In this document: positions 46,102-54,459 of the stretch, in pieces
How positions within the stretch are numbered: the first letter of the stretch is position 1
Layout: each line of letters starts with the position of its first letter
Origin: Acidobacteriota bacterium
GTDB lineage: Bacteria; Acidobacteriota; Terriglobia; Bryobacterales; UBA6623
DNA: 64,000 nucleotides
Direction of reading: 5' to 3'
Assembly (NCBI GenBank): GCA_016125275.1
Contig: WGMB01000018.1
Coordinates: 186,001-250,000 of the forward strand
The notes under the pieces: generated by a model
What the model was told of the DNA's origin: nothing
Database searches by the model: none
The model's input: the letters and a program-made list of their open reading frames with translations, nothing else
Translations under genes and position numbers: made by a program

Positions 46102-48846
46102 ATGCAGCCATTGCTCGATGCCGAGGTGTTGCGGGGCTTCCGCGACGAGGTCGAGGGCTACCTGCCCACGATCCGCGCCGCCCTGCGCCGAGCGGCGGGC
46201 GAGGCGGAGGAGCCTCCGCGGCTGGAAGAGGCCCGCGAGCTGACCCACAACATCCGAGCGGCGGCCACGATCATGGGCTTGGCGGCGCTGGGGGAGCAGG
46301 CGGCGACGTTGGAGGCGGCGCTGGAGGCCATCGGCGGGCCGAATCAGCCGTTGGACGAGCCGACGCTGGAGGCGCTGCTCGAAGCCGTGGACGGCATCGA
46401 ACGGGCTTTGCCCGAGGTTGGGCCGCCCACTGCGCCTTCCCGGGCGAACGATGCGGTGGCGCAGGCGCCGTCCCGGCCCGCGGGCTCCGCACCGAGCGGG
46501 CCGCTGTGGATCGACGACGAGGCGGGGCCTCCGGCGGACTTGGCGGACGTCTTTCGGGCCGAGGCCGATGACCTGCTGGCGTCCCTGGGGGATGCGGTGA
46601 CCGCCCTGCGCCGCGACCCTTCCGACCAGGAACGACTGCAAGAGCTGCGCCGCGTGGCCCACACGCTGAAGGGCGCCGCGGCGATGGTGGGCCTGCGCAA
46701 CGCCAGCCGCCTGGCGCACCGGCTGGAGGACGGTTTGGACGGGCTCGTCACCGCCGGCGGCGCGCTCTCTTCGCAACTGGCGTCGCTGGTGGTGGACTCC
46801 ATCGACGTGCTCGAGGAGCTGACTCGGCCGGGTCCGCATGCGCCGGCGTTGCGGGACCGCACGTTGGCCTTGCACCAGGCGCTGGAGGAGACGACCGGTA
46901 ACTCCGTGGGACGGCTGAGCGAGGCCGTGCGGCGGCAGGAAGACCGTCCGCCGCCCCCGGCCCCCGCCGAGCCGCCCCGTGTGGAGGAGCCGGTAGCGGC
47001 CTCGGGCTTTGCGAGGGTTCCGGTGGAACGCATCGACGAGCTCGTGCGCCTCTCCGGCGAGCTGATCGTGGCGCGATCGGCCATGGAGGAGCGGCGGCTT
47101 CAGTCGGTGCGGCAGATCGAAGAGCTCAGCGAGGCGGTGGACCGCTTGCAGCGTCTGGCCGTGAGAATTGAGGAAGGCGTGACCGCCGCAAAGGCCGGGA
47201 CCGCCGGCGGAGGCGGCGAGAGCGACCGGCGCGGCTCCGCCTTCGCGGCGCAGTTCGACGAGCTGGAGCTGGACCGCTACAGCGACCTGTACCTGCTGGC
47301 GCAGGACTTGGCGGAGGTGACAGCCGACCTCGCAGCCACAGGCTCGGCGTTGCGGCGCTCCGGCGGGGACCTGCAGCAGGAGGTGCGGAGACTCGACCGC
47401 CTCACGTCGCACACGCAGGAACGCCTGATGGGGCTGCGGATGGCCCCGCTGAGCGGCCTACGCCGCAGGATGGAGCGGACGGTGCGCGTAACCGCGGCGG
47501 ATCGAGGCAAGAACGTCGAGCTGGAGCTGAGCGGCGATGTGGAGGTCGACAAGAATGTGCTCGACGCGATCGCCGGCCCTTTTGAGCACCTGCTGCGCAA
47601 CGCCGTGGACCACGGCATCGAGCCGCCGACGCGTCGCGTGGAGTTGGGCAAGCCGGAGACCGGGCGCATCCGCGTGGAGTCTCGCTTGGACGGCGTGCAG
47701 GCGGTGATCGAGGTATCCGACGACGGCGGCGGCTTTAACCTGGAGCGGCTGCGGGCCGAGGCCGTGGTGTCTGGAGCGTACACGCGAAGGGAAGCCGACC
47801 GGTTGAGCAGCGAGGAGCTCCATCGGCTGGCCTTTCACAGCGGCCTCTCCACAGCGGAATCGCTCAGCGAGATCTCCGGCCGCGGCGTGGGGCTGGACGC
47901 CGTGCGCGGGGCTGTGGCGGCGCTGGGCGGCTCGATCGTCGCCCGGTCGGAAGCCGGCCGCGGTTCGTGCTTCGTGATTCGGTTGCCGACCACTTTGGCG
48001 GCCGCGCGCGTGCTGCTGGTCCAGGCCGCGGGCCAGACGTTCGCGCTGCCGCTGCATGCCGTCCCTCGCGCGCTGCGCGGCAACGAGGCGGAGCTGGAGA
48101 AGGGCGATTCGGGACCCTGGCTGCGTCGCGGCGACGAGGCGTTGCCTCTGATCCGCTTGGCCGAGGCCCTGGGTTTGCCGGCAGCGCCGCTGCCGAAACT
48201 CTTCTCAGCGCTGGAGGTGGAGACGGACGGCCGCCGGTACGTCTTGCAGGTGGACCGCGTGCGGGAGTCTCGCGACGTGGTGGTGAAGAGCCTGGGTCCC
48301 TTGTTGCGACGGACGCCCGGCGTGGCGGGGGCCACCATCCTGGGCGCGGGCGACATCTGCCTGATTCTCAACCCGGCCGAGCTGTTCGACCGCGCCAAGG
48401 CGGCGCAGGAGCAGTCTCAGGCCGTCCGGGGCGAGACCGTGGCGCGACGCCCGCTGCGGGTGCTGGTGGTCGACGATTCGCTCAGCGTGCGCAGGGTCGT
48501 TGCGAGCGTGCTGGAGCAGAGAGGCTGGGAGGCCTTGCCCGCGCGCGACGGCCTCCACGCCCTGGAGGTCTTGAGCGGATTGGCGGAGCCGCCCGACGCG
48601 GTTCTGGCCGACGTGGAGATGCCGCGCATGGACGGCTTCGAGCTGACCAGCTCGCTCAGGGCTCTGGAGGGCTACAGAGAGCTGCCGATCGTGATGCTCA
48701 CGTCGCGCGCCGGCGAGAAGCACCGCCGGCACGCCTTCGAGCTCGGCGTGGACGCCTACTTGATCAAGCCCTTCCAGCCGGATCAGCTCGTGAAGACGCT
48801 CGAGAGGGTGGCCCGCCGCAGTCAGGAGGAAGCCGCGTCGTCATGA
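46102..48846 (+). CDS. CheA-type hybrid histidine kinase with two Hpt domains and C-terminal receiver (ChpA-like)
   Basis: Chemotaxis kinase of 914 residues. Domains in order: Hpt1 with H49 in ELTHNIRAAATIMG (the usual HxxKG is HNIRA), Hpt2 with H187 in RRVAHTLKGAAAMVG, CheA dimerisation (about 300-430), HATPase with LLRNAVDHGIEPP (N box), VSDDGGGF and ISGRGVGLDAVRG, CheW-like regulatory domain (about 630-760), and a receiver from about 785 (RVLVVDDSLSVRRVV, phosphosite in VLADVEMPRMDG). This multi-Hpt plus receiver layout resembles a short form of Pseudomonas ChpA. ATG 46102 is preferred to TTG 46099. Overlaps the next gene by four bases. Confidence 0.94.
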   Translation: MQPLLDAEVLRGFRDEVEGYLPTIRAALRRAAGEAEEPPRLEEARELTHNIRAAATIMGLAALGEQAATLEAALEAIGGPNQPLDEPTLEALLEAVDGIERALPEVGPPTAPSRANDAVAQAPSRPAGSAPSGPLWIDDEAGPPADLADVFRAEADDLLASLGDAVTALRRDPSDQERLQELRRVAHTLKGAAAMVGLRNASRLAHRLEDGLDGLVTAGGALSSQLASLVVDSIDVLEELTRPGPHAPALRDRTLALHQALEETTGNSVGRLSEAVRRQEDRPPPPAPAEPPRVEEPVAASGFARVPVERIDELVRLSGELIVARSAMEERRLQSVRQIEELSEAVDRLQRLAVRIEEGVTAAKAGTAGGGGESDRRGSAFAAQFDELELDRYSDLYLLAQDLAEVTADLAATGSALRRSGGDLQQEVRRLDRLTSHTQERLMGLRMAPLSGLRRRMERTVRVTAADRGKNVELELSGDVEVDKNVLDAIAGPFEHLLRNAVDHGIEPPTRRVELGKPETGRIRVESRLDGVQAVIEVSDDGGGFNLERLRAEAVVSGAYTRREADRLSSEELHRLAFHSGLSTAESLSEISGRGVGLDAVRGAVAALGGSIVARSEAGRGSCFVIRLPTTLAAARVLLVQAAGQTFALPLHAVPRALRGNEAELEKGDSGPWLRRGDEALPLIRLAEALGLPAAPLPKLFSALEVETDGRRYVLQVDRVRESRDVVVKSLGPLLRRTPGVAGATILGAGDICLILNPAELFDRAKAAQEQSQAVRGETVARRPLRVLVVDDSLSVRRVVASVLEQRGWEALPARDGLHALEVLSGLAEPPDAVLADVEMPRMDGFELTSSLRALEGYRELPIVMLTSRAGEKHRRHAFELGVDAYLIKPFQPDQLVKTLERVARRSQEEAASS

Positions 48847-49796
48847 GGATTCTGCATGGCTCCCGTTCCGCCCGTGTTCCCCGCAGTCCCGTGGGAAGCG
48901 TCCGCCTGCTGCGCTGCGAGGTCGGCGGGCGGGCTTTCTGCCTCGAGATGGCCCACGTGGCAACGGTGCAGCGCGAAGCAGAATCGTCGTTTCGGCCGAA
49001 CCCGGAGAGGTCCGGCCCGTTGGGCTACTTGGAACGAGACGGCCTGCGGACGCCGGTCCACACGTTGGCCGAGTTGCTGCGCGAACCCGGCGCCGTGGAG
49101 TCGCCCCTGGCCGCGGTCGTGACGGTGCAGGCCGATCCCCCCTGGGCCTTTGCGGTGGAGAGGGCGACGGAATCGCGCGTCGGGCTGGACCGGCTGTTTG
49201 ACTTGCCGAGGCCGTTGGCTGCGGCTCTGGCGGGGCGCGTCCGGGGCGTGGCGCTCTACGACGAAGGACCGGCGTATCTGCTGGACGCCCCTGGGCTGCT
49301 GGGCGGGGACTTGGGCGCGTCGGCGCCATTGCAGGACTCCGAGGCGGCTCTGGCCTTCTACGCCGGGGCCTCGGACCAGCGGCGCGTCTTTCGATTCCGG
49401 GAGCCGGGCCGGAACGAGGGGCCGAGCTTGGCGGTTTCGACCGTGCAGACGATGGCGGCGCTCTATCCGCCGCCGTTGGCCCCGGCGCCAGGGCCGGCCG
49501 GCAAGAGTCTCGGGGTGATCGCGTTCCAGGGAGCGCCGGCGCCGGTGCTGGATCTGGGCAGCCTGCTGGGAGGCTCTCCGACGGTGTACGATCGCGCCGA
49601 GCGCGTGCTGCTGGTACGAGGAGCCGTGGGCAGGCAGTTGTGCGCCTTGCCGACGGGAGCTTCGTTACGGCGGCTGGAGCTGAGCGGTTCGAGCCGCCGC
49701 CTGGACGATCCGCCGGGCGTAGCGGGCGTCTTGGGGGCCTTCCAGCACGGCGACGAAGAGCTGTGGCCGCTCGACATCGATGCGGCTCTTGCCTAA
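48843..49796 (+). CDS. Protein with two CheW-like modules
   Basis: Last gene of the chemosensory operon, 317 residues, starting at ATG 48843 within the ATGA overlap with the kinase gene. Two diverged CheW-like folds are visible: module 1 about 14-160 (SVRLLRCEVGGRAFCLEMAHV, GYLERDGLRTPVHTLAELL) and module 2 about 175-317 (RRVFRFREPGRNEGP, SLGVIAFQGAPAPVLDLGSLLG, LWPLDIDAALA). Neither has the standard NxRG motif at the CheA/receptor interface. It may replace or modulate the ordinary CheW in the array, or act as a scaffold; this is inference from position and fold. Confidence 0.75.
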   Translation: MRILHGSRSARVPRSPVGSVRLLRCEVGGRAFCLEMAHVATVQREAESSFRPNPERSGPLGYLERDGLRTPVHTLAELLREPGAVESPLAAVVTVQADPPWAFAVERATESRVGLDRLFDLPRPLAAALAGRVRGVALYDEGPAYLLDAPGLLGGDLGASAPLQDSEAALAFYAGASDQRRVFRFREPGRNEGPSLAVSTVQTMAALYPPPLAPAPGPAGKSLGVIAFQGAPAPVLDLGSLLGGSPTVYDRAERVLLVRGAVGRQLCALPTGASLRRLELSGSSRRLDDPPGVAGVLGAFQHGDEELWPLDIDAALA

Positions 49797-49801
49797 AGCT
49801 C

Positions 49802-49842
49802 CAGGCCGGCGCGCCTTTACAAAACTTGACAGGCCGGCGCGC
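49802..49842 (+). repeat. Direct repeat of 13 bases flanking a TTGACA box
   Basis: CAGGCCGGCGCGC occurs at 49802-49814 and 49830-49842, starts 28 bases apart. TTGACA at 49826-49831 overlaps the second copy, and CATAAT follows at 49853-49858, 21 bases after it, too far for a standard promoter. Possible regulator-binding site for the redoxin/monooxygenase operon. Confidence 0.4.
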
Positions 49843-49865
49843 AGGGGGCGGCCATAATAAGGGCC

Positions 49866-50441
49866 ATGAAGCGCGTGGCACTGCGGATCGCCCTCGGCCT
49901 GGCTTTCGCCGCTCTGACGGCCATGGCCGGCGAGGTGGTCCGGCTGACGGACATCGACGGCGTGGACCACGGCCGCCTGGACTCGGCTCCGGGGCGCGCG
50001 ACCGCCGTCTTTTTCATCCTGAGCGACTGCCCGATCTCCAACCAGCTCGCGCCGGAAATCAACCGGATCTGTACGGACTACTCCGGGCGCGGCGTGCGCT
50101 GCTACCTGGCGTACGTGGACCCGGAGGTCTCGGCAGATGGCATTCGCAGGCACCAGCGGGATTTTTCCTACGACTGCTGCACGCCGCTTCACGACGCCTC
50201 CCGAGCTCTCACCGAAGCGGCGGGCGCAACGATCACGCCGGAAGCGGCGATCTTCTCGCCGACGGGAGAGTTGCTGTACCGCGGACGCATCAACGACCTC
50301 TACGCCGGCCTGGGAAAGAAGCGGCGGGAGCCGACCGAGCACGACGTTCGCCGAGCGCTCGACGAGATCCTGGCCGGAAAGGCCGTGAGCCGGCCCCGGA
50401 CGCAAGCCATCGGCTGCTACGTGCCCCCGAAGGAGTTGTGA
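49866..50441 (+). CDS. Exported redoxin/thioredoxin-fold protein
   Basis: Secreted 191-residue thioredoxin-fold protein: signal peptide (ALRIALGLAFAALTAMAGE), then a redoxin domain with AVFFILSDCPISNQLAPEINRI, where Cys sits in D-C-P-I-S, so the second Cys of the classic CxxC is a Ser. Two adjacent cysteines occur in YDCCTPLHDA. The same type of domain is often the N-terminal part of longer bacterial proteins that continue into a cytochrome c and a PHM-like monooxygenase; here that second part is the next gene, three bases downstream. It may deliver electrons or handle copper for that enzyme. Confidence 0.82.
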   Translation: MKRVALRIALGLAFAALTAMAGEVVRLTDIDGVDHGRLDSAPGRATAVFFILSDCPISNQLAPEINRICTDYSGRGVRCYLAYVDPEVSADGIRRHQRDFSYDCCTPLHDASRALTEAAGATITPEAAIFSPTGELLYRGRINDLYAGLGKKRREPTEHDVRRALDEILAGKAVSRPRTQAIGCYVPPKEL

Positions 50442-50444
50442 CCC

Positions 50445-51776
50445 ATGCGTCCCTTGGCGTTGCTGGCGCTCTGCGCGTCTACAGTGGCCGCGGCCGAGCC
50501 GCCGAGCTTCACCAAGGATGTGGCGCCGATCCTCTTTGAAAACTGCATGAGCTGCCACCGCGAGGGCGAGGCGGCGCCGTTTCCGCTGACCAGCTACTCG
50601 GAAGCCAAGAAGCGCGGCGCACTGATCTCCGCCGTCACAGAGGCCCGCTACATGCCGCCGTGGCATGCCGCTCCGGCGGACGTGCGGTACCGGGACGAGC
50701 GGCGGCTCAGCGAGGAGCAGATTGGGACGTTGAAGGCGTGGGTCGAGGCCGGTATGCCCGAAGGCGACCCGGGTCGGCTGCCCGCGCCGCCGGAGTTCGC
50801 CGAGGGCTGGCAACTCGGTGAGCCGGACTTGGTAGTGCGGATGCCCGAGGCTTTCGAGGTTCCCGCCGAGGGACCCGATCTCTACCGCAGCTTCGCGATT
50901 CCTCTGCCGGCGGGGGGCGATCGTTGGGTGCGGGCGATCGAGTTCCGGCCATCGGCGCGGGGCGCCTCTCACCACGCGCTCTTCTTCGCCGATCCCTCGG
51001 GAGAGGCCCTGGAAGCCGACTCCGCCGATGGCGGGCCCGGATTTGCCGGAATGCGGGAGTTGCGCCGATCAGAGCGGGGAGGAGGCCTGGGCGGATGGGC
51101 CGTGGGCGGCGCGCCGCAGATGCTGCCGGACGGCTTGGCGCGACCGCTGCCGGCGGGCTCTGCCTTGGTCGTCCAGATGCACTTTCATCCTTCCGGCAAG
51201 ATCGAGCGCGAGCAGGCGAGCCTGGGCCTCTACTTTGCGCCTGAAGCGCCGCAGCGCACCCTAACGGGCGTCCAGACGCCGCCGCTGTTCGGCCGCCTGG
51301 CGGGTATCGACATTCCCGCCGGGGAGAGCCGCTACGTGGTGAAGGACTCCTTCGAGCTGCCGATTGCGGTGGACGCCTACGGAGTGGGCGGCCATGCGCA
51401 CTATCTCTGCTCGGAGATGAAAATGACGGCGACGCTTCCCGGCGGCGAGGTGAAGACCCTCCTGTGGATCGACCGGTGGGATTTCGCCTGGCAGGAACGC
51501 TACTACTTCCGCGAACCATTGCGTTTGCCCGCGGGAACGGTGCTCGAAACGGAGTTGATTTATGACAATTCCGCAGCAAACCCGGCCAACCCGCACCGGC
51601 CGCCGCGGCACGTCGCGTGGGGTCGCGGATCGGAGGACGAGATGGGCTCGGTTTCGCTGGAAGTGCTGGCGGCGAAGGAGTCCGAGCTGGCTGAATTGCG
51701 GGCCGCGCAGCGCCGCCAGATCCGCCAGGCGATCGCGAATCGATTCCTTTCTGCGATCTCGGGAGGGTCCCGGTAA
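50445..51776 (+). CDS. Exported cytochrome c / PHM-like copper-dependent monooxygenase
   Basis: Secreted 443-residue protein. Signal peptide (about 1-17), a cytochrome c domain with C34-M-S-C37-H38 and likely Met ligand in ARYMPPWHA, then a two-domain fold with the copper ligands of peptidylglycine alpha-hydroxylating monooxygenase: H176-H177 (GASHHALFF), H246 (VQMHFHPSG), H317-A-H319 (GGHAHYLCSEM) and M400 (EDEMGSVSL). Spacings (69, 71 and 81 residues) are close to those in the mammalian enzyme (64, 70, 70). It should activate O2 at a two-copper site; its substrate is unknown. The redoxin gene is directly upstream. Confidence 0.82.
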   Translation: MRPLALLALCASTVAAAEPPSFTKDVAPILFENCMSCHREGEAAPFPLTSYSEAKKRGALISAVTEARYMPPWHAAPADVRYRDERRLSEEQIGTLKAWVEAGMPEGDPGRLPAPPEFAEGWQLGEPDLVVRMPEAFEVPAEGPDLYRSFAIPLPAGGDRWVRAIEFRPSARGASHHALFFADPSGEALEADSADGGPGFAGMRELRRSERGGGLGGWAVGGAPQMLPDGLARPLPAGSALVVQMHFHPSGKIEREQASLGLYFAPEAPQRTLTGVQTPPLFGRLAGIDIPAGESRYVVKDSFELPIAVDAYGVGGHAHYLCSEMKMTATLPGGEVKTLLWIDRWDFAWQERYYFREPLRLPAGTVLETELIYDNSAANPANPHRPPRHVAWGRGSEDEMGSVSLEVLAAKESELAELRAAQRRQIRQAIANRFLSAISGGSR

Positions 51777-51796
51777 ACCGCTCGTAATTTGGGCCT

Positions 51797-51825
51797 TTGC
51801 CCACAACCCTAGACGGTGATACACT
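51797..51825 (+). promoter_or_regulatory. Putative promoter of the RRM protein gene
   Basis: TTGCCC (51797-51802) and TACACT (51820-51825) are 17 bases apart and each match the consensus at four of six positions. The transcript would have a leader of about 120 bases before GTG 51953, which is common for RNA-binding and cold-shock type genes that control their own mRNA. No clear structure was worked out in the leader. Confidence 0.45.
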
Positions 51826-51952
51826 GCTCGTCGAGTATCGGCTCATCTCGCTCATTTGACAGTTCAGCCTCCGAGGCCTTTGCGAGCCGCCCTCTGTTGC
51901 GCACTCCACTTGCTTCGAAAGCCCCTCTCGAGAATGTGCGACGGAGTAACTT

Positions 51953-52351
51953 GTGAAGAACATCTTTGTTGGGAATCTGAACTACCAGGCGACGGAAGAC
52001 GAAGTTCGTCAGCTTTTTGAACAGTACGGTGCGGTTGATAGGGTCAGCCTGATCACGGACCGAGAGACTGGGCGCCCGCGAGGCTTCGGCTTCGTGGAGA
52101 TGCCGAATGATGAAGAAGCCGACCAGGCTATCGAGCAGCTCAACGGCCTGTCGCATGGCGGCCGGAATCTGAACATCAATGAAGCGCGCCCGCGCGGCGA
52201 GCGTCCTCCCCGGCGCTCCGGCGGATTCGGCGGCGGAGGCGACTTCGGCGGCGGCGGAGGCGACTTTGGCGGCTACGGCAATGACCGTGGCGGCGGCCGG
52301 GGGCCTCGGCGCGGCGGTCGCGGCGGCGGCGAGCGCGAACCGCGCTGGTAG
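51953..52351 (+). CDS. Glycine-rich RRM-type RNA-binding protein
   Basis: Single RNA-recognition-motif protein of 132 residues, similar to cyanobacterial Rbp and other bacterial RRM proteins. RNP2 is I4-F-V-G-N-L9 and RNP1 is R43-G-F-G-F-V-E-M50. After residue 82 comes an Arg/Gly-rich tail with FGGGGDFGGGGGDFGGYG and RGGGRGPRRGGRGGG. Such proteins act as RNA chaperones, often cold-induced. The start is GTG 51953, with GGAG six bases upstream. A long leader precedes the gene. Confidence 0.95.
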   Translation: MKNIFVGNLNYQATEDEVRQLFEQYGAVDRVSLITDRETGRPRGFGFVEMPNDEEADQAIEQLNGLSHGGRNLNINEARPRGERPPRRSGGFGGGGDFGGGGGDFGGYGNDRGGGRGPRRGGRGGGEREPRW

Positions 52352-52359
52352 TTTGGGAT

Positions 52360-52382
52360 GGGGCGGCGGTACTAGCCGCCCC
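52360..52382 (+). terminator. Hairpin after the RRM gene
   Basis: GGGGCGGC at 52360-52367 pairs exactly with GCCGCCCC at 52375-52382, loop GGTACTA, nine bases after the stop. It is followed by AAACC rather than T, so it may protect the 3' end or terminate with help. Confidence 0.5.
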
Positions 52383-52485
52383 AAACCAAGGTACCGGGTC
52401 AGTTTGAAGCTTTAGGGCGATTCGAGGAAACACCTCAGAAGGGCACTCTAAATCCACCGGCTCCTAAGCCGCTGGAGAGTCCCCG

Positions 52486-53004
52486 ATGCGAGTTTCCCCC
52501 TTTGTCGCCCGCTTCCTCAGTGCAGCCGCCCTGTTGGGCTCCATTCTGATCACCGCGCCCGAACGATTGGCGGCCGAGGATCTCTCCTCGACCGGAGGCT
52601 CGGAGTACGTCGTCAGCCCGGCGCTGAAGAGCGTTCTCGAGCAGCCGCGTTACTTCCGCGCCACGGACCCGCAAGAGCAGGAGATCCTGACGCGGCGTCG
52701 CTGGCGGCATCGCTGGATCGCTACCTGGGCTGCGTTCGCGGCCGTGAACGCGCTTGACCTGCACTCCTCGGCGGGCAAGCGTGAGCTGAATCCTCTGCTG
52801 CAGAACAGCGACGGGATGTTCTCCACCACGAAGGGCGCGATGTTCAAGGGCGCTCTGGGCGGCGGCTTCTTCGCCCTGCAGGCGCTGGTGATCCACAGCA
52901 ATCCCGAGAAGAACTACTACAAGCCGTTCACCTTTGCCACAGGAGCCGCCACGGGCGCCATGGGCATGGTGGTGCACCACAACTACGGCGTGGCCGGCCG
53001 CTAA
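52486..53004 (+). CDS. Exported or membrane hypothetical protein
   Basis: Protein of 172 residues, not recognised. A signal peptide or anchor (FVARFLSAAALLGSILITAPE) is followed by a short soluble part, then two or three hydrophobic stretches (WIATWAAFAAVNALDL, FKGALGGGFFALQALVI, FTFATGAATGAMGMVVHH) that suggest a small integral membrane protein. GGAG lies eight bases before ATG 52486. It stands alone between the RRM gene and a convergent CpsB-like gene. No function can be proposed. Confidence 0.7.
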   Translation: MRVSPFVARFLSAAALLGSILITAPERLAAEDLSSTGGSEYVVSPALKSVLEQPRYFRATDPQEQEILTRRRWRHRWIATWAAFAAVNALDLHSSAGKRELNPLLQNSDGMFSTTKGAMFKGALGGGFFALQALVIHSNPEKNYYKPFTFATGAATGAMGMVVHHNYGVAGR

Positions 53005-53010
53005 GGCCTG

Positions 53011-53847
53011 TTACACGGACGGCAGCGGGTCGTCATGCAAGACGGCCAGCGGATGGTAGGTAAAGAGGCGGGCGGCGACGGATTGCCCCGCCAACTGGTA
53101 GACCCTTTCAAAGGCCGCCTGCAAGTCAGGCGGCCTTTTTGTCAGGTCGTGGGCGTCGGACGCCACGAAGTGCGCGCAGCCCGCCTGGACCAGAGCGACC
53201 GCGGCGGATTCGGCGCGGCGGCCGAATCGCCCGGTGAATGCGGCAGCGGTGAGCTGGAGATAGCCGCCGGCCTGGGTCCACTCGACGGCCAGCTCGGGAT
53301 GATCCCAGAGCAGGGGATAGCGCTCCGGGTGCGCCAGGATGGGGCGCAGGCCCAGGTCCCGCAGTCGATGGAATACGATGCCCAGCCGGTCATGCGGGAA
53401 GCGGTGCGGAAGCTCCACCAGCGCGTAGCAGCCGCCGGCCAGACAGTAGCGCCGGGGATCGGTCGCGATTCGGCGCAGGGACTCGTCATTAAGCTCGATC
53501 TCGCAGCCGGCGAATATCGCCGGCTCCTCGAAGGAGCGATCCAGCAGAGCGACCTTGGCGGCGGTCTGCGCAGCGTCAAAGGGATAGCGTGCGCTGCAGT
53601 GGGGCGTAGCGACGATGGCGCGGGCGCCACGCTGGTAGGCCAGCTCTCCTAGCCGGGACGAGACCGAAACCTGATCCGGCCCGTCGTCGAGCCCCCAGAG
53701 CAGGTGGAAGTGGATGTCGACGAAGCCGTTGACGCCCATCCAGGCGGGCAGGCGCGGTTCCGGCAGATGAATGGGAGCGGGCGCAGGGGCTTCCGCGGTT
53801 CTCTCGACCCGCTCTTTCTCCGGCGATGTGGCGATCGTTCCGACCAT
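53011..53847 (-). CDS. CpsB/Wzb-type PHP tyrosine-protein phosphatase
   Basis: PHP-fold metal-dependent phosphatase of 278 residues, of the CpsB/YwqE group that dephosphorylates tyrosine kinases controlling exopolysaccharide export. Metal-site motifs: FVDIHFHLLWGLDDGP, IVATPHCSARY, IFAGCEIEL, PILAHPERY and VASDAHD. The N-terminal 35 residues are proline-rich and extra. No partner kinase or export genes are adjacent, though a nucleotide-sugar gene lies 8 kb away. It runs convergent to the hypothetical at 52486. Confidence 0.9.
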   Translation of the reverse strand: MVGTIATSPEKERVERTAEAPAPAPIHLPEPRLPAWMGVNGFVDIHFHLLWGLDDGPDQVSVSSRLGELAYQRGARAIVATPHCSARYPFDAAQTAAKVALLDRSFEEPAIFAGCEIELNDESLRRIATDPRRYCLAGGCYALVELPHRFPHDRLGIVFHRLRDLGLRPILAHPERYPLLWDHPELAVEWTQAGGYLQLTAAAFTGRFGRRAESAAVALVQAGCAHFVASDAHDLTKRPPDLQAAFERVYQLAGQSVAARLFTYHPLAVLHDDPLPSV

Positions 53848-53901
53848 CCCCTGAGGAGATTGATCGGCGGCCTGGTTGCGAAGGTTGAGCCTACGCAGCG
53901 A

Positions 53902-54432
53902 TCAATCGAACAGCTTGGCGATGCTGGCCTGAATGCTCGGCTCGATGTTCTCGAAGTACTGGCGGTTGCTGCCCTGCTGCTCTTCTTGCACCACGCCCTT
54001 GGGGTCGACGAAGAGGAAGTAGGGATAGTAGAAGCGCTCCATCACCGACATTTCGGCGAATTGCGCGAAGTCCTGGCGCGTGGCCAGCCCGACCGGAAAC
54101 TTGACGCTGTACTTCTGCACGAAGCTGCCGAGATTCTGCTCGGCGCCCGGGTTCATCGCCAAGCCGAGAAACTGGACGTTCTTCTCGCTCAGCTCCTCGT
54201 AGATGGGCCCCATGCGGGTCGCCGCTTGCTGGCAGTGCGGGCAGTCGGTGGAGAAGAACATCACCAGGACGGCCTTGCCCCGCAACTTCTCGAGCGAGAC
54301 CGACCCGCCTCCGCCGAAGGCCTGGAACTGGAGCGGCCGCGCCGGCCTCGGAGTCGGGCCCGCCTGGGCCGTAGGCAGGGCGGCGAGGGCCGCTCCGGAC
54401 AACAGGGCGAAGCTCATCCGGCGTCGTGTCAT
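53902..54432 (-). CDS. Exported TlpA-like thiol-disulfide redoxin
   Basis: Secreted thioredoxin-fold protein of 176 residues. Export signal MTRRRMSFALLSGAALAAL; the active site is C64-P-H-C67 in FFSTDCPHCQQAATRM, the TlpA/ResA type. The tail YPYFLFVDPKGVVQ has the cis-proline region. It likely reduces or oxidises periplasmic protein thiols, for example during cytochrome c maturation. It follows the secreted zinc-protease gene by 27 bases on the same strand, so the two are probably cotranscribed. Confidence 0.88.
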   Translation of the reverse strand: MTRRRMSFALLSGAALAALPTAQAGPTPRPARPLQFQAFGGGGSVSLEKLRGKAVLVMFFSTDCPHCQQAATRMGPIYEELSEKNVQFLGLAMNPGAEQNLGSFVQKYSVKFPVGLATRQDFAQFAEMSVMERFYYPYFLFVDPKGVVQEEQQGSNRQYFENIEPSIQASIAKLFD

Positions 54433-54459
54433 CGTTCTATTCTCTCCCGAACCCGATAT

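Noticed and set aside
42730-47412. A 1560-codon open frame antisense to the chemosensory operon
   Set aside because: It mirrors well-supported CheW, receptor and kinase genes on the other strand, has His/Arg/Gln/Ala-rich low-quality composition, no recognisable domain, and is expected from third-position GC bias.
49826-49858. TTGACA ... CATAAT as a standard promoter
   Set aside because: The spacer is 21 bases, too long for a normal sigma-70 promoter; recorded only as part of the repeat region.
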